From contig CAVQWE010000017.1 in assembly GCA_963717385.1 (NCBI GenBank), positions 62,001 to 126,000 of the forward strand: DNA of 64,000 bases, given 5' to 3'. A program made the position numbers and the translations under genes. Below, piece after piece: positions 1 to 9,013 of this stretch (its first letter is position 1; each line of letters opens with the position of its first letter). The notes beneath the pieces are model-generated. The model ran no database searches. It had not been told where the DNA came from and saw only the letters and a program-made list of their open reading frames with translations. The DNA comes from Sva-07 sp963717385 (GTDB lineage Bacteria; Actinomycetota; Acidimicrobiia; Acidimicrobiales; Ilumatobacteraceae).

Positions 1-77
1 GTCAGATCGCCTACGACGACGCCCCAGCCGACGGCCAGAGCTTCGCCGCCACCTTCACCAACGGACACCTCGAGTGA
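1..77 (+). CDS. C-terminal fragment of an unidentified protein (cut by window edge)
   Basis: An open frame enters from the left edge and stops at TGA 75-77. The last residues read AYDDAPADGQSFAATFTNGH followed by LE. It abuts the convergent HAD gene, whose stop begins on the next base. Too little remains to assign a family. Confidence 0.5.
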   Translation, partial: QIAYDDAPADGQSFAATFTNGHLE

Positions 78-806
78 TCAGAGTTCGGTGAGGCCGAGCC
101 AGATCGGGACGTCAGCGATCGAGGCGAGCTCGACGAAGTCTTCGCCGTGGTCGTCGACGCGTTCGTGTTCCCAGGTGATGTGATACGGCACATGGATGGC
201 GTGGCCGCCGAGTGCGAGCACCGGGAGCACATCGCTGCGCACCGAGTTGCCGATCATCAGGAACCGATCCGGTTCGACGTCGAGGCGTCGAAGGACCCTG
301 GCGTACGTGTCGGGGTCCTTCTCGAGGACGATCTCGACGTCGGTGAAGTGGTGCTCGATACCCGATGTCGTGACCTTGCGGGTCTGGTGCACCAGGTCGC
401 CCTTGGTGATCAGCACCGTGCGGACGCTCGGCGACACGGTGGCCAGCACCTCGCTCACATGTGGGAGCAGGTGCACGTCGTCGAGCAGCATCGCGCGTCC
501 GAGATCCGCCAGTTCACCGATGACCGTGCTCGGGATCGCTCCCTCGGTCACGTTGATCGCGGCACGCACCATCGACAGAGTGAATGCCTTGACCCCGTAA
601 CCGGTCACCGAGATGTCGGCTCGCTCCACAGCGACCAGCGCGGCATGGACGTCGACACCGGCCGGCGCATGCGGGCCGACCAACTCGACGAAACGATGCT
701 CGGCGTGGCGGAACGAGTCCTCGCTGCGCCAGAGCGTGTCGTCGGCATCGAATGCGACGATGTCGAACTGGTCGATACGCCGCCCGGCGGGCACTGACGG
801 TGTCAC
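78..806 (-). CDS. HAD-superfamily hydrolase (phosphatase-like)
   Basis: A 242-residue soluble protein with the HAD signature in order. Motif I is FDADDTLW at 19-26, giving nucleophile D20 and acid/base D22. Motif II is ITKGD at 133-137, and the motif III/IV region is GNSVRSD at 186-192. Hydrolases of this type dephosphorylate small phosphometabolites; the substrate cannot be read from sequence. The GTG start overlaps the stop of the upstream HTH gene as GTGA, so the two are probably translationally coupled. Regulator and phosphatase form a short minus-strand operon with the thiamine-binding-like gene further upstream. Confidence 0.85.
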   Translation of the reverse strand: MTPSVPAGRRIDQFDIVAFDADDTLWRSEDSFRHAEHRFVELVGPHAPAGVDVHAALVAVERADISVTGYGVKAFTLSMVRAAINVTEGAIPSTVIGELADLGRAMLLDDVHLLPHVSEVLATVSPSVRTVLITKGDLVHQTRKVTTSGIEHHFTDVEIVLEKDPDTYARVLRRLDVEPDRFLMIGNSVRSDVLPVLALGGHAIHVPYHITWEHERVDDHGEDFVELASIADVPIWLGLTEL

Positions 807-1153
807 CGGTGGATCGCGTTGAGGTAGTTGTAGACGGTGATGCGGCTGACGCCCATCGCGTCGGCGACATCTTCGACCGCCCGCCGCAAGATGAATGCAC
901 CTCGCTCGTCGAGCAGGCGCACCGCTCGCTGCTTGTCTTCGCGCGAGAGCAACGGCAACCGGCCACCGAGTTCGGCTTCGACGGCGTCGATCAATCGGTC
1001 GAGCGCACCGTGCAGCGGCGGCATCCGCACCCCAGCAACGGTTCGACCCTCCCAGACGAGGGCAACATCGCTGGCTTCCATGTCACCGGCAGCAACGAAC
1101 GACGCGCCGAGCGCATCGACCACCGGCTTCACCGATCGGAGCAACGGGTGCAC
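803..1153 (-). CDS. DauR/YheO-type helix-turn-helix regulator (short form)
   Basis: A 116-residue protein whose C-terminal half (about 68-115) ends in a helix-turn-helix, DVADAMGVSRITVYNYL, of the kind found at the C-terminus of YheO/DauR regulators. The N-terminal 60 residues resemble only the last part of the usual PAS-like sensor, so the ligand domain is short. The only usable in-frame start is GTG at 1153. An ATG at 1217 that overlaps the preceding stop (ATGA) lies in another frame, so the true N-terminus may be about 20 residues longer if a base is missing near 1160-1215. It is coupled by a 4-base overlap to the HAD hydrolase, which it may control. Confidence 0.65.
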   Translation of the reverse strand: MHPLLRSVKPVVDALGASFVAAGDMEASDVALVWEGRTVAGVRMPPLHGALDRLIDAVEAELGGRLPLLSREDKQRAVRLLDERGAFILRRAVEDVADAMGVSRITVYNYLNAIHR

Positions 1154-1213
1154 GGTCGGCCGACCATCGGCGGGCGTCGATGCGACCGGTTGGCCGGTCC
1201 GGCTTGATCGTGC

Positions 1214-1492
1214 TCATTCGTCGCCCCCGCGGGGCACGACGTACGGCGGCGGACCGGAGGGCACCTCGCGTGCTGCGTGCACGCTGACGTGACTGGCCCC
1301 GTTCGCCATCGCAGCATCGCAGAGCACCCCGATCACATCGCCGACCTCGGCGAGCTCGACCACGAACGACGAACCGAACGGACCGACTTCGACGGCGAGC
1401 CCCCGGGCCTCGGCTGCATCGATCGCGGCGGTCACGTGTGGGCCGGGTCGTCCCTCGACGAAGGGCTCGATGGTGAACTCGACGTATGCCAC
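1214..1492 (-). CDS. Thiamine-binding-like protein (MTH1187/YkoF family)
   Basis: A 92-residue protein with a GTG start. It has the ferredoxin-like beta-alpha-beta pattern of the MTH1187/YkoF family: an N-terminal strand AYVEFTIEPFVEG, a central GPFGSSFVVEL loop and strand, and a C-terminal helix followed by SHVSVHA. Family members bind thiamine or related pyrimidines or are uncharacterised (UPF0045). It is first in a minus-strand group with the HTH and HAD genes. A metabolite-binding role is known for the family; the ligand here is inference. Confidence 0.7.
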   Translation of the reverse strand: MAYVEFTIEPFVEGRPGPHVTAAIDAAEARGLAVEVGPFGSSFVVELAEVGDVIGVLCDAAMANGASHVSVHAAREVPSGPPPYVVPRGGDE

Positions 1493-1517
1493 CCACGCCA
1501 GCGTAGGGGCTACGGAA

Positions 1518-1790
1518 TCAGCCGCGGGCGCCGAGCAGTCGACGTAGTTCGTCCGACATCGCGATGCAGTCGCGCCCCGCCAACCCGAACGCCTCGTTCA
1601 GCTTGTTGAGCGCTTGCTTGAAACTGCCGTTCCAGTCCTCGACGAACTGGTCGCGAGCGGGACCGGTCCAGGCCGTGCCGTTCAACACACCGTCGACTGT
1701 CGACATCACCTGGGTGATGGCGTCGATCTGCCGGTTGAGCGTGCTGCCGAGGTTGGTGAGCTGTTCGGGGTTCGCTCCGTACATGGTCAT
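1518..1790 (-). CDS. WXG100-family small secreted protein
   Basis: A 90-residue helical protein with the WxG turn as WTG at 41-43, flanked by two predicted amphipathic helices. This is the ESAT-6/WXG100 hairpin, substrates of type VII secretion. The start ATG at 1790 is preceded by GGAGAG four bases upstream; a second ATG two codons later is also possible. No EssC/EccC ATPase, EccD or partner WXG100 gene lies nearby, so this is an orphan. The usual C-terminal YxxxD/E secretion signal is not visible, so either a partner carries it or the protein has another use. Confidence 0.85.
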   Translation of the reverse strand: MTMYGANPEQLTNLGSTLNRQIDAITQVMSTVDGVLNGTAWTGPARDQFVEDWNGSFKQALNKLNEAFGLAGRDCIAMSDELRRLLGARG

Positions 1791-1877
1791 GGTTCTCTCC
1801 GTTCGTTCGGGTGCACCGCGACCGGTTGTCGCCGTTCGCTGCAGCAGTGGGCGGTGACAGCGACTGAAGGGAACGCG

Positions 1878-1892
1878 TACCATTCGTCGATG
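1878..1892 (+). promoter_or_regulatory. Leaderless promoter -10 and start of the M20 gene
   Basis: TACCAT at 1878-1883 fits the actinobacterial -10 pattern TAnnnT. It is followed after six bases by the ATG, with no Shine-Dalgarno between them, so transcription probably begins at the start codon. Confidence 0.45.
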
Positions 1893-3146
1893 GCCGATCA
1901 TTCCAAGCACGAAGCGCATGACAGCGACCCGATGATCGGATCGGTCACAGCCCACGCACGCGACCTCCTCGGCGACACGATCGCCATGCGACGAGCGCTG
2001 CACGAGTGGCCAGAGTTGGGCAACGACCTGCCGATCACCCGCGACCGTGTGCTCGAGTCGTTGGAGGGTCTGGCGTTGTCGATCACCACGCACGAATCGA
2101 CCAGCGGCATCGTGGCGATGCTCGAGGGGTCCACGCCCGGGCCGACGATGCTGTTGCGCGGCGACATGGACGCCTTGCCGATGCCCGAAGACACCGGGCT
2201 CGATTTCGCATCGCACGTCGACGGCTGCATGCACGCCTGCGGTCACGACACCCACACCGCCATGCTGTCGAGCGCCGCCCACCTCCTGAGCGAGCGACGC
2301 GACGACATCGCCGGGCGGGTGCTGTTCATGTTCCAACCGGGCGAAGAAGGCCACCACGGCGCACGCTTCATGCTCGACGAAGGGCTGCTCGATGTGCCGT
2401 CGCTGTCCGACGGCACCGAGTCGCCGGTCGACGCCGCGTTCGCGTTGCACATCACCTCGGCGCTGCCGAGCGGCTGGGTGAGCAGCCGACGCGGGCCGAT
2501 CATGGCATCGGCCGACCAGTTCACGATCCTGGTCACCGGACGCGGTGGACATGCAAGCGAACCGCATCGGGCGCTCGACCCCATCCCGGTGGCATGCGAG
2601 ATCGTCACGGCACTGCAGACGATGATCACCCGGTCGATCGACGTGTTCGACCCATCGGTGGTCACTGTCGGTCGCATCACTGCGGGAACCACCAACAACG
2701 TGATCCCCGAGGTGGCCGAGATCGAAGGAACGATCCGCGCCACCAGCGAACGCACACGGGCCAAGGCGCACGACGGCATCCGTCGGGTGGCCGAAGGAGT
2801 CGCCGCGGCGCACGCATGCGACTGCGACGTCGAGGTGGTGTTCGGCTATCCGGTCACCACCAACGACGACCGTTTCGCCGACTGGGCGCTCGACCTCGCC
2901 ACCGATGTGGTCGGGTCAGAACATGTGGTCAAGCTCCGCAACCCGGCGATGGGCGCCGAGGACTTCAGCTACGTGCTGCAGAACGTGCCCGGCGCAATGA
3001 TGTTCATCGGCGGCACACCCGAGAGCGAGAACCCGGCCACCGCTGCACCGAACCATTCGAACCGGGTGATGTTCGACGAGTCGGCGATGGCCACCGGCAC
3101 CGCGCTGTACGCCGCAGCAGCACTCCGCCACCTCGCGCCGGCCTGA
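1890..3146 (+). CDS. M20-family metal-dependent amidohydrolase/peptidase
   Basis: A 418-residue cytoplasmic enzyme of the M20D aminoacylase/hippurate-hydrolase type. Metal and catalytic residues are visible: GDMDALP at 91-97, HACGHD at 115-120 (bridging-type Cys117 and His119), and the catalytic glutamates in PGEEGHHGARF near 150-160. A dimerisation domain follows, with the conserved GGHAS and GTTNNVIPE segments, and the C-terminal MGAEDFSYV supplies the last metal ligand region. Such enzymes hydrolyse N-acyl amino acids or related amides. Length is normal for the family. The start was chosen at ATG 1890 because of its placement after a -10 hexamer. It stands alone, divergent from the WXG100 gene. 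Confidence 0.88.
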   Translation: MADHSKHEAHDSDPMIGSVTAHARDLLGDTIAMRRALHEWPELGNDLPITRDRVLESLEGLALSITTHESTSGIVAMLEGSTPGPTMLLRGDMDALPMPEDTGLDFASHVDGCMHACGHDTHTAMLSSAAHLLSERRDDIAGRVLFMFQPGEEGHHGARFMLDEGLLDVPSLSDGTESPVDAAFALHITSALPSGWVSSRRGPIMASADQFTILVTGRGGHASEPHRALDPIPVACEIVTALQTMITRSIDVFDPSVVTVGRITAGTTNNVIPEVAEIEGTIRATSERTRAKAHDGIRRVAEGVAAAHACDCDVEVVFGYPVTTNDDRFADWALDLATDVVGSEHVVKLRNPAMGAEDFSYVLQNVPGAMMFIGGTPESENPATAAPNHSNRVMFDESAMATGTALYAAAALRHLAPA

Positions 3147-3189
3147 GGCGGCCACCCCCGCCCCGAATTCCGGGGGGCGAACCGAGGTG

Positions 3190-6100
3190 TCAGCGGGTTC
3201 GGCCGTCGTCGTCGGCCGATCGGCGCAGGCGGAGGGTGACGATCTGGAACGGGCGCAGCGTCAGGGTCACCACACCGTCACCGACCTCCTCGCCGGTCTC
3301 GGGCTCTTCCAGCAGATTGCAGCGCCACGCGTCGGTGATGCGACCGGGGGTGGACGCCGAGATGCGGGTGCGGTTGCCGATCGCCTCGTGCAACCGAACG
3401 ATCAGATCGCCAGATCCGTCGTCGGCGAGCTTCACGGCGTCGACCTCGACGCCACGGGCAGCCGCACCGTCGGCACCGGTGATCCGCACGACCGCCTGCG
3501 CCGTCGCAACGGCCGAACCGCCGTTGACGACACGCAGCGGCGAGTTCAAGCGGGCGGCTGCGTCTCGAACCTCTGCGAGTCCACCGGCGTGGGGACGGAT
3601 CGCCAGGGTCACCTCGTGGTGACCGCGGTCAGCATCGGGATCGGGGTACTTCGCGGCCTTCGCCAGGCTCACCCGAACGGCACCATCGAACACGCCGTGC
3701 CCGAATCGTCCGGTGTTGAGGATGGCCACACCGAAGTCGGGTTCGGCAACGTCGACGAACCGGTGCGCGCAGACCTCGAACTTGGCCGCGTCCCACGGGC
3801 TCGACGGATGGGTCGGCCGGGCGACCACGCCGAACTGGATGTCGCACAGCGCGACGTCGCTGCGCACATCGAGCGGGAATGCCATCGAGAGCAGATGCTC
3901 GTCGTGGTGCCAGTCGAACTCGATGTGGACATCGAGTTGAGGGCTCGCGGCGCGCAGCTCGTAGGTGATGGTCGCCGTTGACGGACCGAACGTTCGAGTG
4001 ACCTCGACGCGACCGACGAGCGGGCCGTCGTCGACGATCTCGACCCGATCGGCAACCGTGATCGGCACGCCGCCAGACCGGGTCCACGATTCGAGATCCC
4101 ACGCGTCGTATTCCACCGGCTGATCGACGGCGAGTTCGAGCACCGCCATGTGCTGGCCGACCGGCACGATCTCGCGAGCGTGTACGAGATCGATGATCGA
4201 GGTGATGTTGCCGGCCGCATCCCACCGCACGGCGAGATGGCCGTTGGTCATCGAGCTGTCGGACAGCACGACGCGATCGGCGACCGGGAGCGGTTCGAGT
4301 TCGGCGACGCCGAGCGCCCCGACCTTGACGCGTGCAGCGCTGCGACCGCCGGCAAGCTGCTGGACGTGCTCACCAGCGAGTGCCCCGTCGAGCACGACCA
4401 CCTCGTCGACGCCGACGTCGGCGCGATTGGCGAGCCAGGTCCCCGGTCCCGTCGCTTCGGCCAGCAGCGACGCAATGCGCTCCTCCAGTTCGGCGCCGAC
4501 TTCGGCGAACACGGCTTCGGCGTCGTCGTGGGCCCACGCGATCGACGAGCCGGGAAGAATGTCGTGGAACTGCTGGGTCAGCACCTCTTTCCACAGGTGA
4601 TCGACGTCAGCAGTGCGGCCGAGGGTGGCCGCCCACAACTCGGCTTCCACCAGGAGGCGCTCGCACCGACGGTTGCCGATCTTCGTCTCGATCTGGCTGG
4701 TCAGGGTGCCGCGATGGGTCTCGAAGTAGAGCTCCCCACGCCACACGGGAACTGGCGAGCCACGGTCGATGTCATGCTCGATCCGATCGAACATCGCATC
4801 GGGTGCACCGACTTCGAGGGTCGCTCGCGACTCGATGTGCGCGAGGCGGCGGGCACGTTCGAGCATCTCGCGGGTGGGCCCACCGCCGCCGTCGCCGTGA
4901 CCGAACGGCATCAGCGAGTCGGTGCTCCAGGCGTGGTCCTTGAAGTTGCGTGATCGAGAACGCGAACTCGTCCGGGGTGATCTCGGCGTTGTAGGTGTCG
5001 ACCGGCGGGAAGTGGGTGAGCACTCGCGAGCCGTCGAGGCCCTCCCACCAGAACGTGCTGTGCGGGAACGTGTTCTGCTTGTTCCAGCTGAGCTTCTGGG
5101 TGACGAATCGGTCCATGCCACCAGCGGCGAACACCTGCGGGAGACCGGCTGGATAGCCGAACACGTCGGGGATCCACACCTCGGTGCAGCGGCAGACCGA
5201 ACTTCTCCTCGAAGTAGCGCTGACCGAACACGATCTGGCGCACCAGGCTCTCGCCCGACGGCAGGTTCATGTCGGCCTCGACCCACATGCCACCGACCGG
5301 CATCCACTGGCCGCGCTCGACCCGCTCGACGATCTTGGCGAACAGCTCGGGGTGGCGTTCCTCGATCCACGTGTAGTGCTGCGCCGACGACGCCGCGAAC
5401 ACGTACTCGGGGTAGTCGTCCATCAACGCGACCGCCGACGCGAAGGTGCGCGTGCACTTGCGCTTGGTCTCGCGGATCGGCCACAGCCAGGCGGTGTCGA
5501 TGTGGGCATGTCCAACGGCAACCGAGCGGTGCCGGACGGCGTCGCCGAAGTCCTCCGCCATCGCCGGGGCGATCGTGCGACGGGCTGCGGCCACGTCGGG
5601 GATCCGGTCGAGGGTGTCGGCCAGTGTGCGCAGCAGGCGGGCACGGCGCGGGTCGTCGAGAGCGAGGGAGCGCATCACCCCGTCGAGCACCTCGATGTCG
5701 TAGGCGAGGGCTTCGGCGTCGGAGTCGACGACCACGAGCGACGCCCGCTTGAACCGATACAGCTGACGGTCGCCGGCGGTGTCGAGCGAGCCGAGCGGCG
5801 ACGGCGTGAACTGCGGGAACATCGGGTTCGATGCAGCCTCGACGTGCAACGTGAACGGCCCGGGCGACGACTCGACGGCGTAGTTGGTGCGGCGCGGGTG
5901 GATGCCCTGCAGGGGAGTGAACGATCCGTCGTCGTGGAGGTCGACCACCAGCCCTTCGCACTGGAAACCGGCGGCGCGCTGGTGGAACCCGAGGTCGATC
6001 ACGGCTTCGACACGACGGCCCGCCCAGTGCGCGGGGATCTCTCCGCTCAGACGAAACCAGGTGGTCGCCCACGGGGCACCCCACGACGATCCGGTCGCGA

Positions 6101-6233
6101 ACGGTTCGAGGTGGTCGACGTCGGGGCCGGCCTCGATCGTCAGCGACTGCTGGTACGGGTGCACGAGCGGAAGGACCCGCTCCCACAACTCGCGCTGGAT
6201 GCGCTTCTCGACGAGATCACGATTCGCATGCAC
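3190..6233 (-). CDS. GH38 alpha-mannosidase (reading frame interrupted twice)
   Basis: Homology runs continuously over about 1000 residues but changes frame near 5180 and again near 4945. The N-terminal piece starts at MHANRDLVEKRIQRELWERV and carries the GH38 zinc site GHAHIDTAWLWP and the nucleophile segment MWVEADMNLPSGE. The middle piece has WIPDVFGYPAGLPQ. The C-terminal piece has the beta-sandwich domains and ends ADDDGRTR. Family members release alpha-linked mannose, acting retentively through an aspartate. With no signal peptide it would act in the cytosol on imported oligosaccharides. Two isolated frame changes in an otherwise intact protein suggest indel errors; true decay cannot be excluded. 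Confidence 0.85.
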
Positions 6234-6306
6234 GCCGTGACCCTATTCCGATGGGTTTCCGCGCGACCGCTGCGCGCGCGAACTCATCGGTGACAGGTGA
6301 GATCGG

Positions 6307-7869
6307 TCAGTTGAAGGGGACGACGCGGACGTCGAACGCTTCTTGACCGTTGCGACCTTCGCGAACGTCGAAGTCGACGCGGGCGCCGTTGTCGAGGGTC
6401 TTGAAGCCGTCGTTGACGATCACCGAGAAGTGCACGAAGAGGTCTCGGTCGCCGTTGTCCGGCGTGATGAAGCCGTAGCCCCGACCGGAGTTGAAGAACT
6501 TCACGGTGCCCTTCGCGTCGGCGGCGTTCCCGGTCGGAACGGGACGAGCGGTCGACTGCTCGCGGGCCGGCGCTGCCTGCTTCTTCGCCTTCGGCTGCGG
6601 TGCGGGGTCGTCGTTGCGGGCGATGCGGGTGACGCGGTGCTCGGGATCGACGGTCTCGGTGCGGGCCGAGTGTGTCTTCTCCGGTGCTGCGTGGATCACG
6701 AGATCGCGAACGTTGGCCTTGGTGACCGGTTCGTCGATCCCGATGCCGCGCTGCAGCTTGAGCGCGTCCTTCTTCTGGCTGTGATCGAGCAGGGACACGA
6801 CGGTGCCGGTGGCCCCTGCGCGTGCGGTACGACCCGAGCGGTGCAGGTAGGTCGAGTCTTCGGCGGGCGGGTCGAAGTGGACGACCGCGTTGACACCGTT
6901 GACGTGAATGCCACGAGCCGCAACGTCGGTGGCGATCAGCGCAGATGCCTGACCCTTCTTGAACGCTGCGAGCGCACGGTCACGCTGGCCCTGACTGCGA
7001 CCACCATGGATCGGCTCGGCTTGCACGCCGTTGCGACCGAGCTGCTTGGCGAGACGGTCGGCGCCGTGGCGGGTGCGGGTGAACACGATGGTCGACCCGA
7101 GGCGCGCGATGACGTCGGCGGTGGTGGACACGCGGTCCTCGCGATCGACGAGCCAGAAGTGGTGCTTGGCGGCATGCACGTCGGGACCCTTCGGGCCGAC
7201 CTCGTGACGCACCGGGTTGTGCTGGAAGTCGGCAACGAGCTTGGCGACCGGGCCATCGAGGGTGGCCGAGAACAGCAGCACCTGACGGTTGTTCTTGGTC
7301 TGCTCGACGATGCGACGAACGGCGGGCAGGAAACCCATGTCGGCCATCTGGTCGGCTTCGTCGATGACGACGGTGGCGACATCGCCCAGGTTGATCGCAC
7401 GCATCTGGATCAGGTCTTCGAGGCGGCCGGGGCAGGCAACGACGAGTTCGACACCACGGTCGAGCGCCTTGCGCTGGCCGCCGTAGCCGACTCCGCCGTA
7501 GATCGACGCGGCATCGTGACCGGCAGCCTTCGCGAACGGGGTGAGCTCGGCCATGATCTGCTCGGCGAGCTCGCGGGTGGGTGCGAGCACGAGGGCAACG
7601 GGACGCTTCGGGCGGGCGTCGGTGAGACCGGCGACGAGCGGGAGCCCGAAGCCGAGGGTCTTGCCGGATCCGGTGGGGGCGCGGCCCGCTACGTCGCGGC
7701 CAGCGAGCGCGTCGGGGATGACTGCTGCCTGGATCGGGAACGCGTTGTGCTTGCCCTGGCTCTCGAGGCGGTGCACGATGGCCTGGGGAAGGCCGAGATC
7801 GCGGAAGGCAACCGCTTCGTCAGCAGCGTCGGGGGACATGGCGCGTGGCGCGTCGTCGATGATCGTCAT
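6307..7869 (-). CDS. DEAD-box RNA helicase with fused C-terminal cold-shock domain
   Basis: A 520-residue protein. Residues about 20-230 are the first RecA-like domain with the Q-motif region, Walker A APTGSGKT (64-71), PTRELA, DEAD (170-173) and SAT (201-203). Residues about 240-370 are the helicase C domain with IVFTRTRHGAD and HRSGRTARAG. A charged linker (about 395-450) leads to a complete cold-shock domain (453-520) with RNP1 GRGYGFI and RNP2 LFVHFS. The start at 7869 has AGAGGAG eight bases upstream; an in-frame ATG further upstream has none. DEAD proteins unwind short RNA duplexes and CspA folds bind single-stranded nucleic acid. The fusion probably tethers an RNA chaperone to the helicase, for cold or translation stress. 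Confidence 0.92.
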   Translation of the reverse strand: MTIIDDAPRAMSPDAADEAVAFRDLGLPQAIVHRLESQGKHNAFPIQAAVIPDALAGRDVAGRAPTGSGKTLGFGLPLVAGLTDARPKRPVALVLAPTRELAEQIMAELTPFAKAAGHDAASIYGGVGYGGQRKALDRGVELVVACPGRLEDLIQMRAINLGDVATVVIDEADQMADMGFLPAVRRIVEQTKNNRQVLLFSATLDGPVAKLVADFQHNPVRHEVGPKGPDVHAAKHHFWLVDREDRVSTTADVIARLGSTIVFTRTRHGADRLAKQLGRNGVQAEPIHGGRSQGQRDRALAAFKKGQASALIATDVAARGIHVNGVNAVVHFDPPAEDSTYLHRSGRTARAGATGTVVSLLDHSQKKDALKLQRGIGIDEPVTKANVRDLVIHAAPEKTHSARTETVDPEHRVTRIARNDDPAPQPKAKKQAAPAREQSTARPVPTGNAADAKGTVKFFNSGRGYGFITPDNGDRDLFVHFSVIVNDGFKTLDNGARVDFDVREGRNGQEAFDVRVVPFN

Positions 7870-8009
7870 TGGGGGGACTCCTCTATGTAGCTCAACAGCG
7901 CAAGACCGGAGCAACAAAGAATCCGAATGCGCTCACCAGTCGAATTTCGACCAGTGCCAAGCGTCAACCGTATCGGCGGGGCATCGACTTCCACCGTGAC
8001 ATGCGTCCG

Positions 8010-8040
8010 TGGTTCCCCGCGCCCGGGTCTCCGGGAACCA
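8010..8040 (-). terminator. Hairpin after the SDR gene
   Basis: TGGTTCCC and GGGAACCA form an 8-bp stem with a GC-rich interior loop, just past the stop of the minus-strand SDR gene and before the helicase start region. There is no T-run, so it may act as an attenuating or Rho-assisted end. Confidence 0.4.
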
Positions 8041-8047
8041 TGATCGG

Positions 8048-8893
8048 TCAGGTCGTGGGCCCAGGGGGCGCCAACTGATCGCCGAACAGCATTTCCATCA
8101 CGCCGTGGAGGTTCGGGCCGCGCCGCAGGTGGTGGCCACCGTCGGAGCTGATGCACATGCCGGTGATCCAGGAACTCTCCGGGCCGGCGAGGAACCGGAC
8201 GAGCGAGGCGATGTCGTCGGTGGTGCCGAGGCGATGCAGCGGCATCTGCTCGAGGTAGTCGTCGACGATGTCGGGGCTGGCGGTGAGCGCGGCCGAGATG
8301 TCGGTCGGCACGAGGCTCGGCCGAACTGCGTTTGCTCGAATACCCGACGAGCCGAGTTCGTCGGCCACCTGCTGCACCAACATTTCGAGGCCCGCCTTCG
8401 AGACGTTGTACGGGGTCATGTAACGGTGCGTCGACACCGCAGCGATCGACGACATCGCCACGATCGAGCCGCCACCGTTGGCGGCCAGGTCGCGGCACCG
8501 AGTGCTTCATCGTGAGGAACGCACCGGTGAGGTTGGTGGCGAGCACCTGGTTCCAGTCGTCGAGCGTGGTGAGGTGGAATGGCCCGGCCGACCCGGTGCC
8601 GGCATTGGCGACCACGATCTGCAACGGCCCGACGGTCGGCAGCGTGCGCGCAGGCTGCTTCGACGCTCGCCTCATCGGTGACGTCGCAGGCAACGGTCGC
8701 GACCTCGACGTCGGCGAACTCGCTGCGGAGTGCGTCGGCCGAGGTCGCCGAGCCGTTCGGCGTTGCGGGCGGCCAGCACGACCGACGCACCATCGGTGGC
8801 GAGCGCTCGAGCGCAGGCGAGCCCGATCCCGGACCCGCCGCCCGTGATGAGTGCAACCTGTCCGGCAAGTGGTGAGTCAGCGGCGTTCGACAT
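8048..8893 (-). CDS. Short-chain dehydrogenase/reductase (frame interrupted)
   Basis: Pieces in three frames join into one SDR of about 280 residues. The N-terminus MSNAADSPLAGQVALITGGG starts at ATG 8893 and holds the nucleotide-binding GGGSGIG. Next come a piece with ACDVTDE, a piece with VVANAGTGSAGP (the NAG motif) and DWNQVLATNLTGAF, and a C-terminal piece with the catalytic YNVSK (YxxxK) and WITGMCISSDGG. Breakpoints fall roughly at 8740, 8650 and 8475. SDRs oxidise or reduce alcohols and ketones with NAD(P)H; the substrate is unknown. The end reads AWGRGWT-free in every frame, so the C-terminus was taken at the stop 8048-8050. Divergent from the CoA-transferase. Confidence 0.8.
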
Positions 8894-9013
8894 CAGAGCA
8901 GTGTGGCGAAGTGCACCACTCGACGTCGGATCGGGCACGATGGGCGTCGTGACGCGAACATCTGATTCGGTGAAGAACCGACTGCTGCTGCCCGACCGCT
9001 CTCGGGGATCCGC

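Noticed and set aside
1518..2813. A 431-codon minus-strand frame ending in the WXG100 protein
   Set aside because: All but the last 90 codons are antisense to the M20 gene. A Shine-Dalgarno and ATG at 1790 mark the true start.
3190..6186. A single 998-residue protein in one frame over the mannosidase
   Set aside because: The N-terminal half of that frame is low-complexity Arg/Pro sequence, while the GH38 motifs are in the neighbouring frames.
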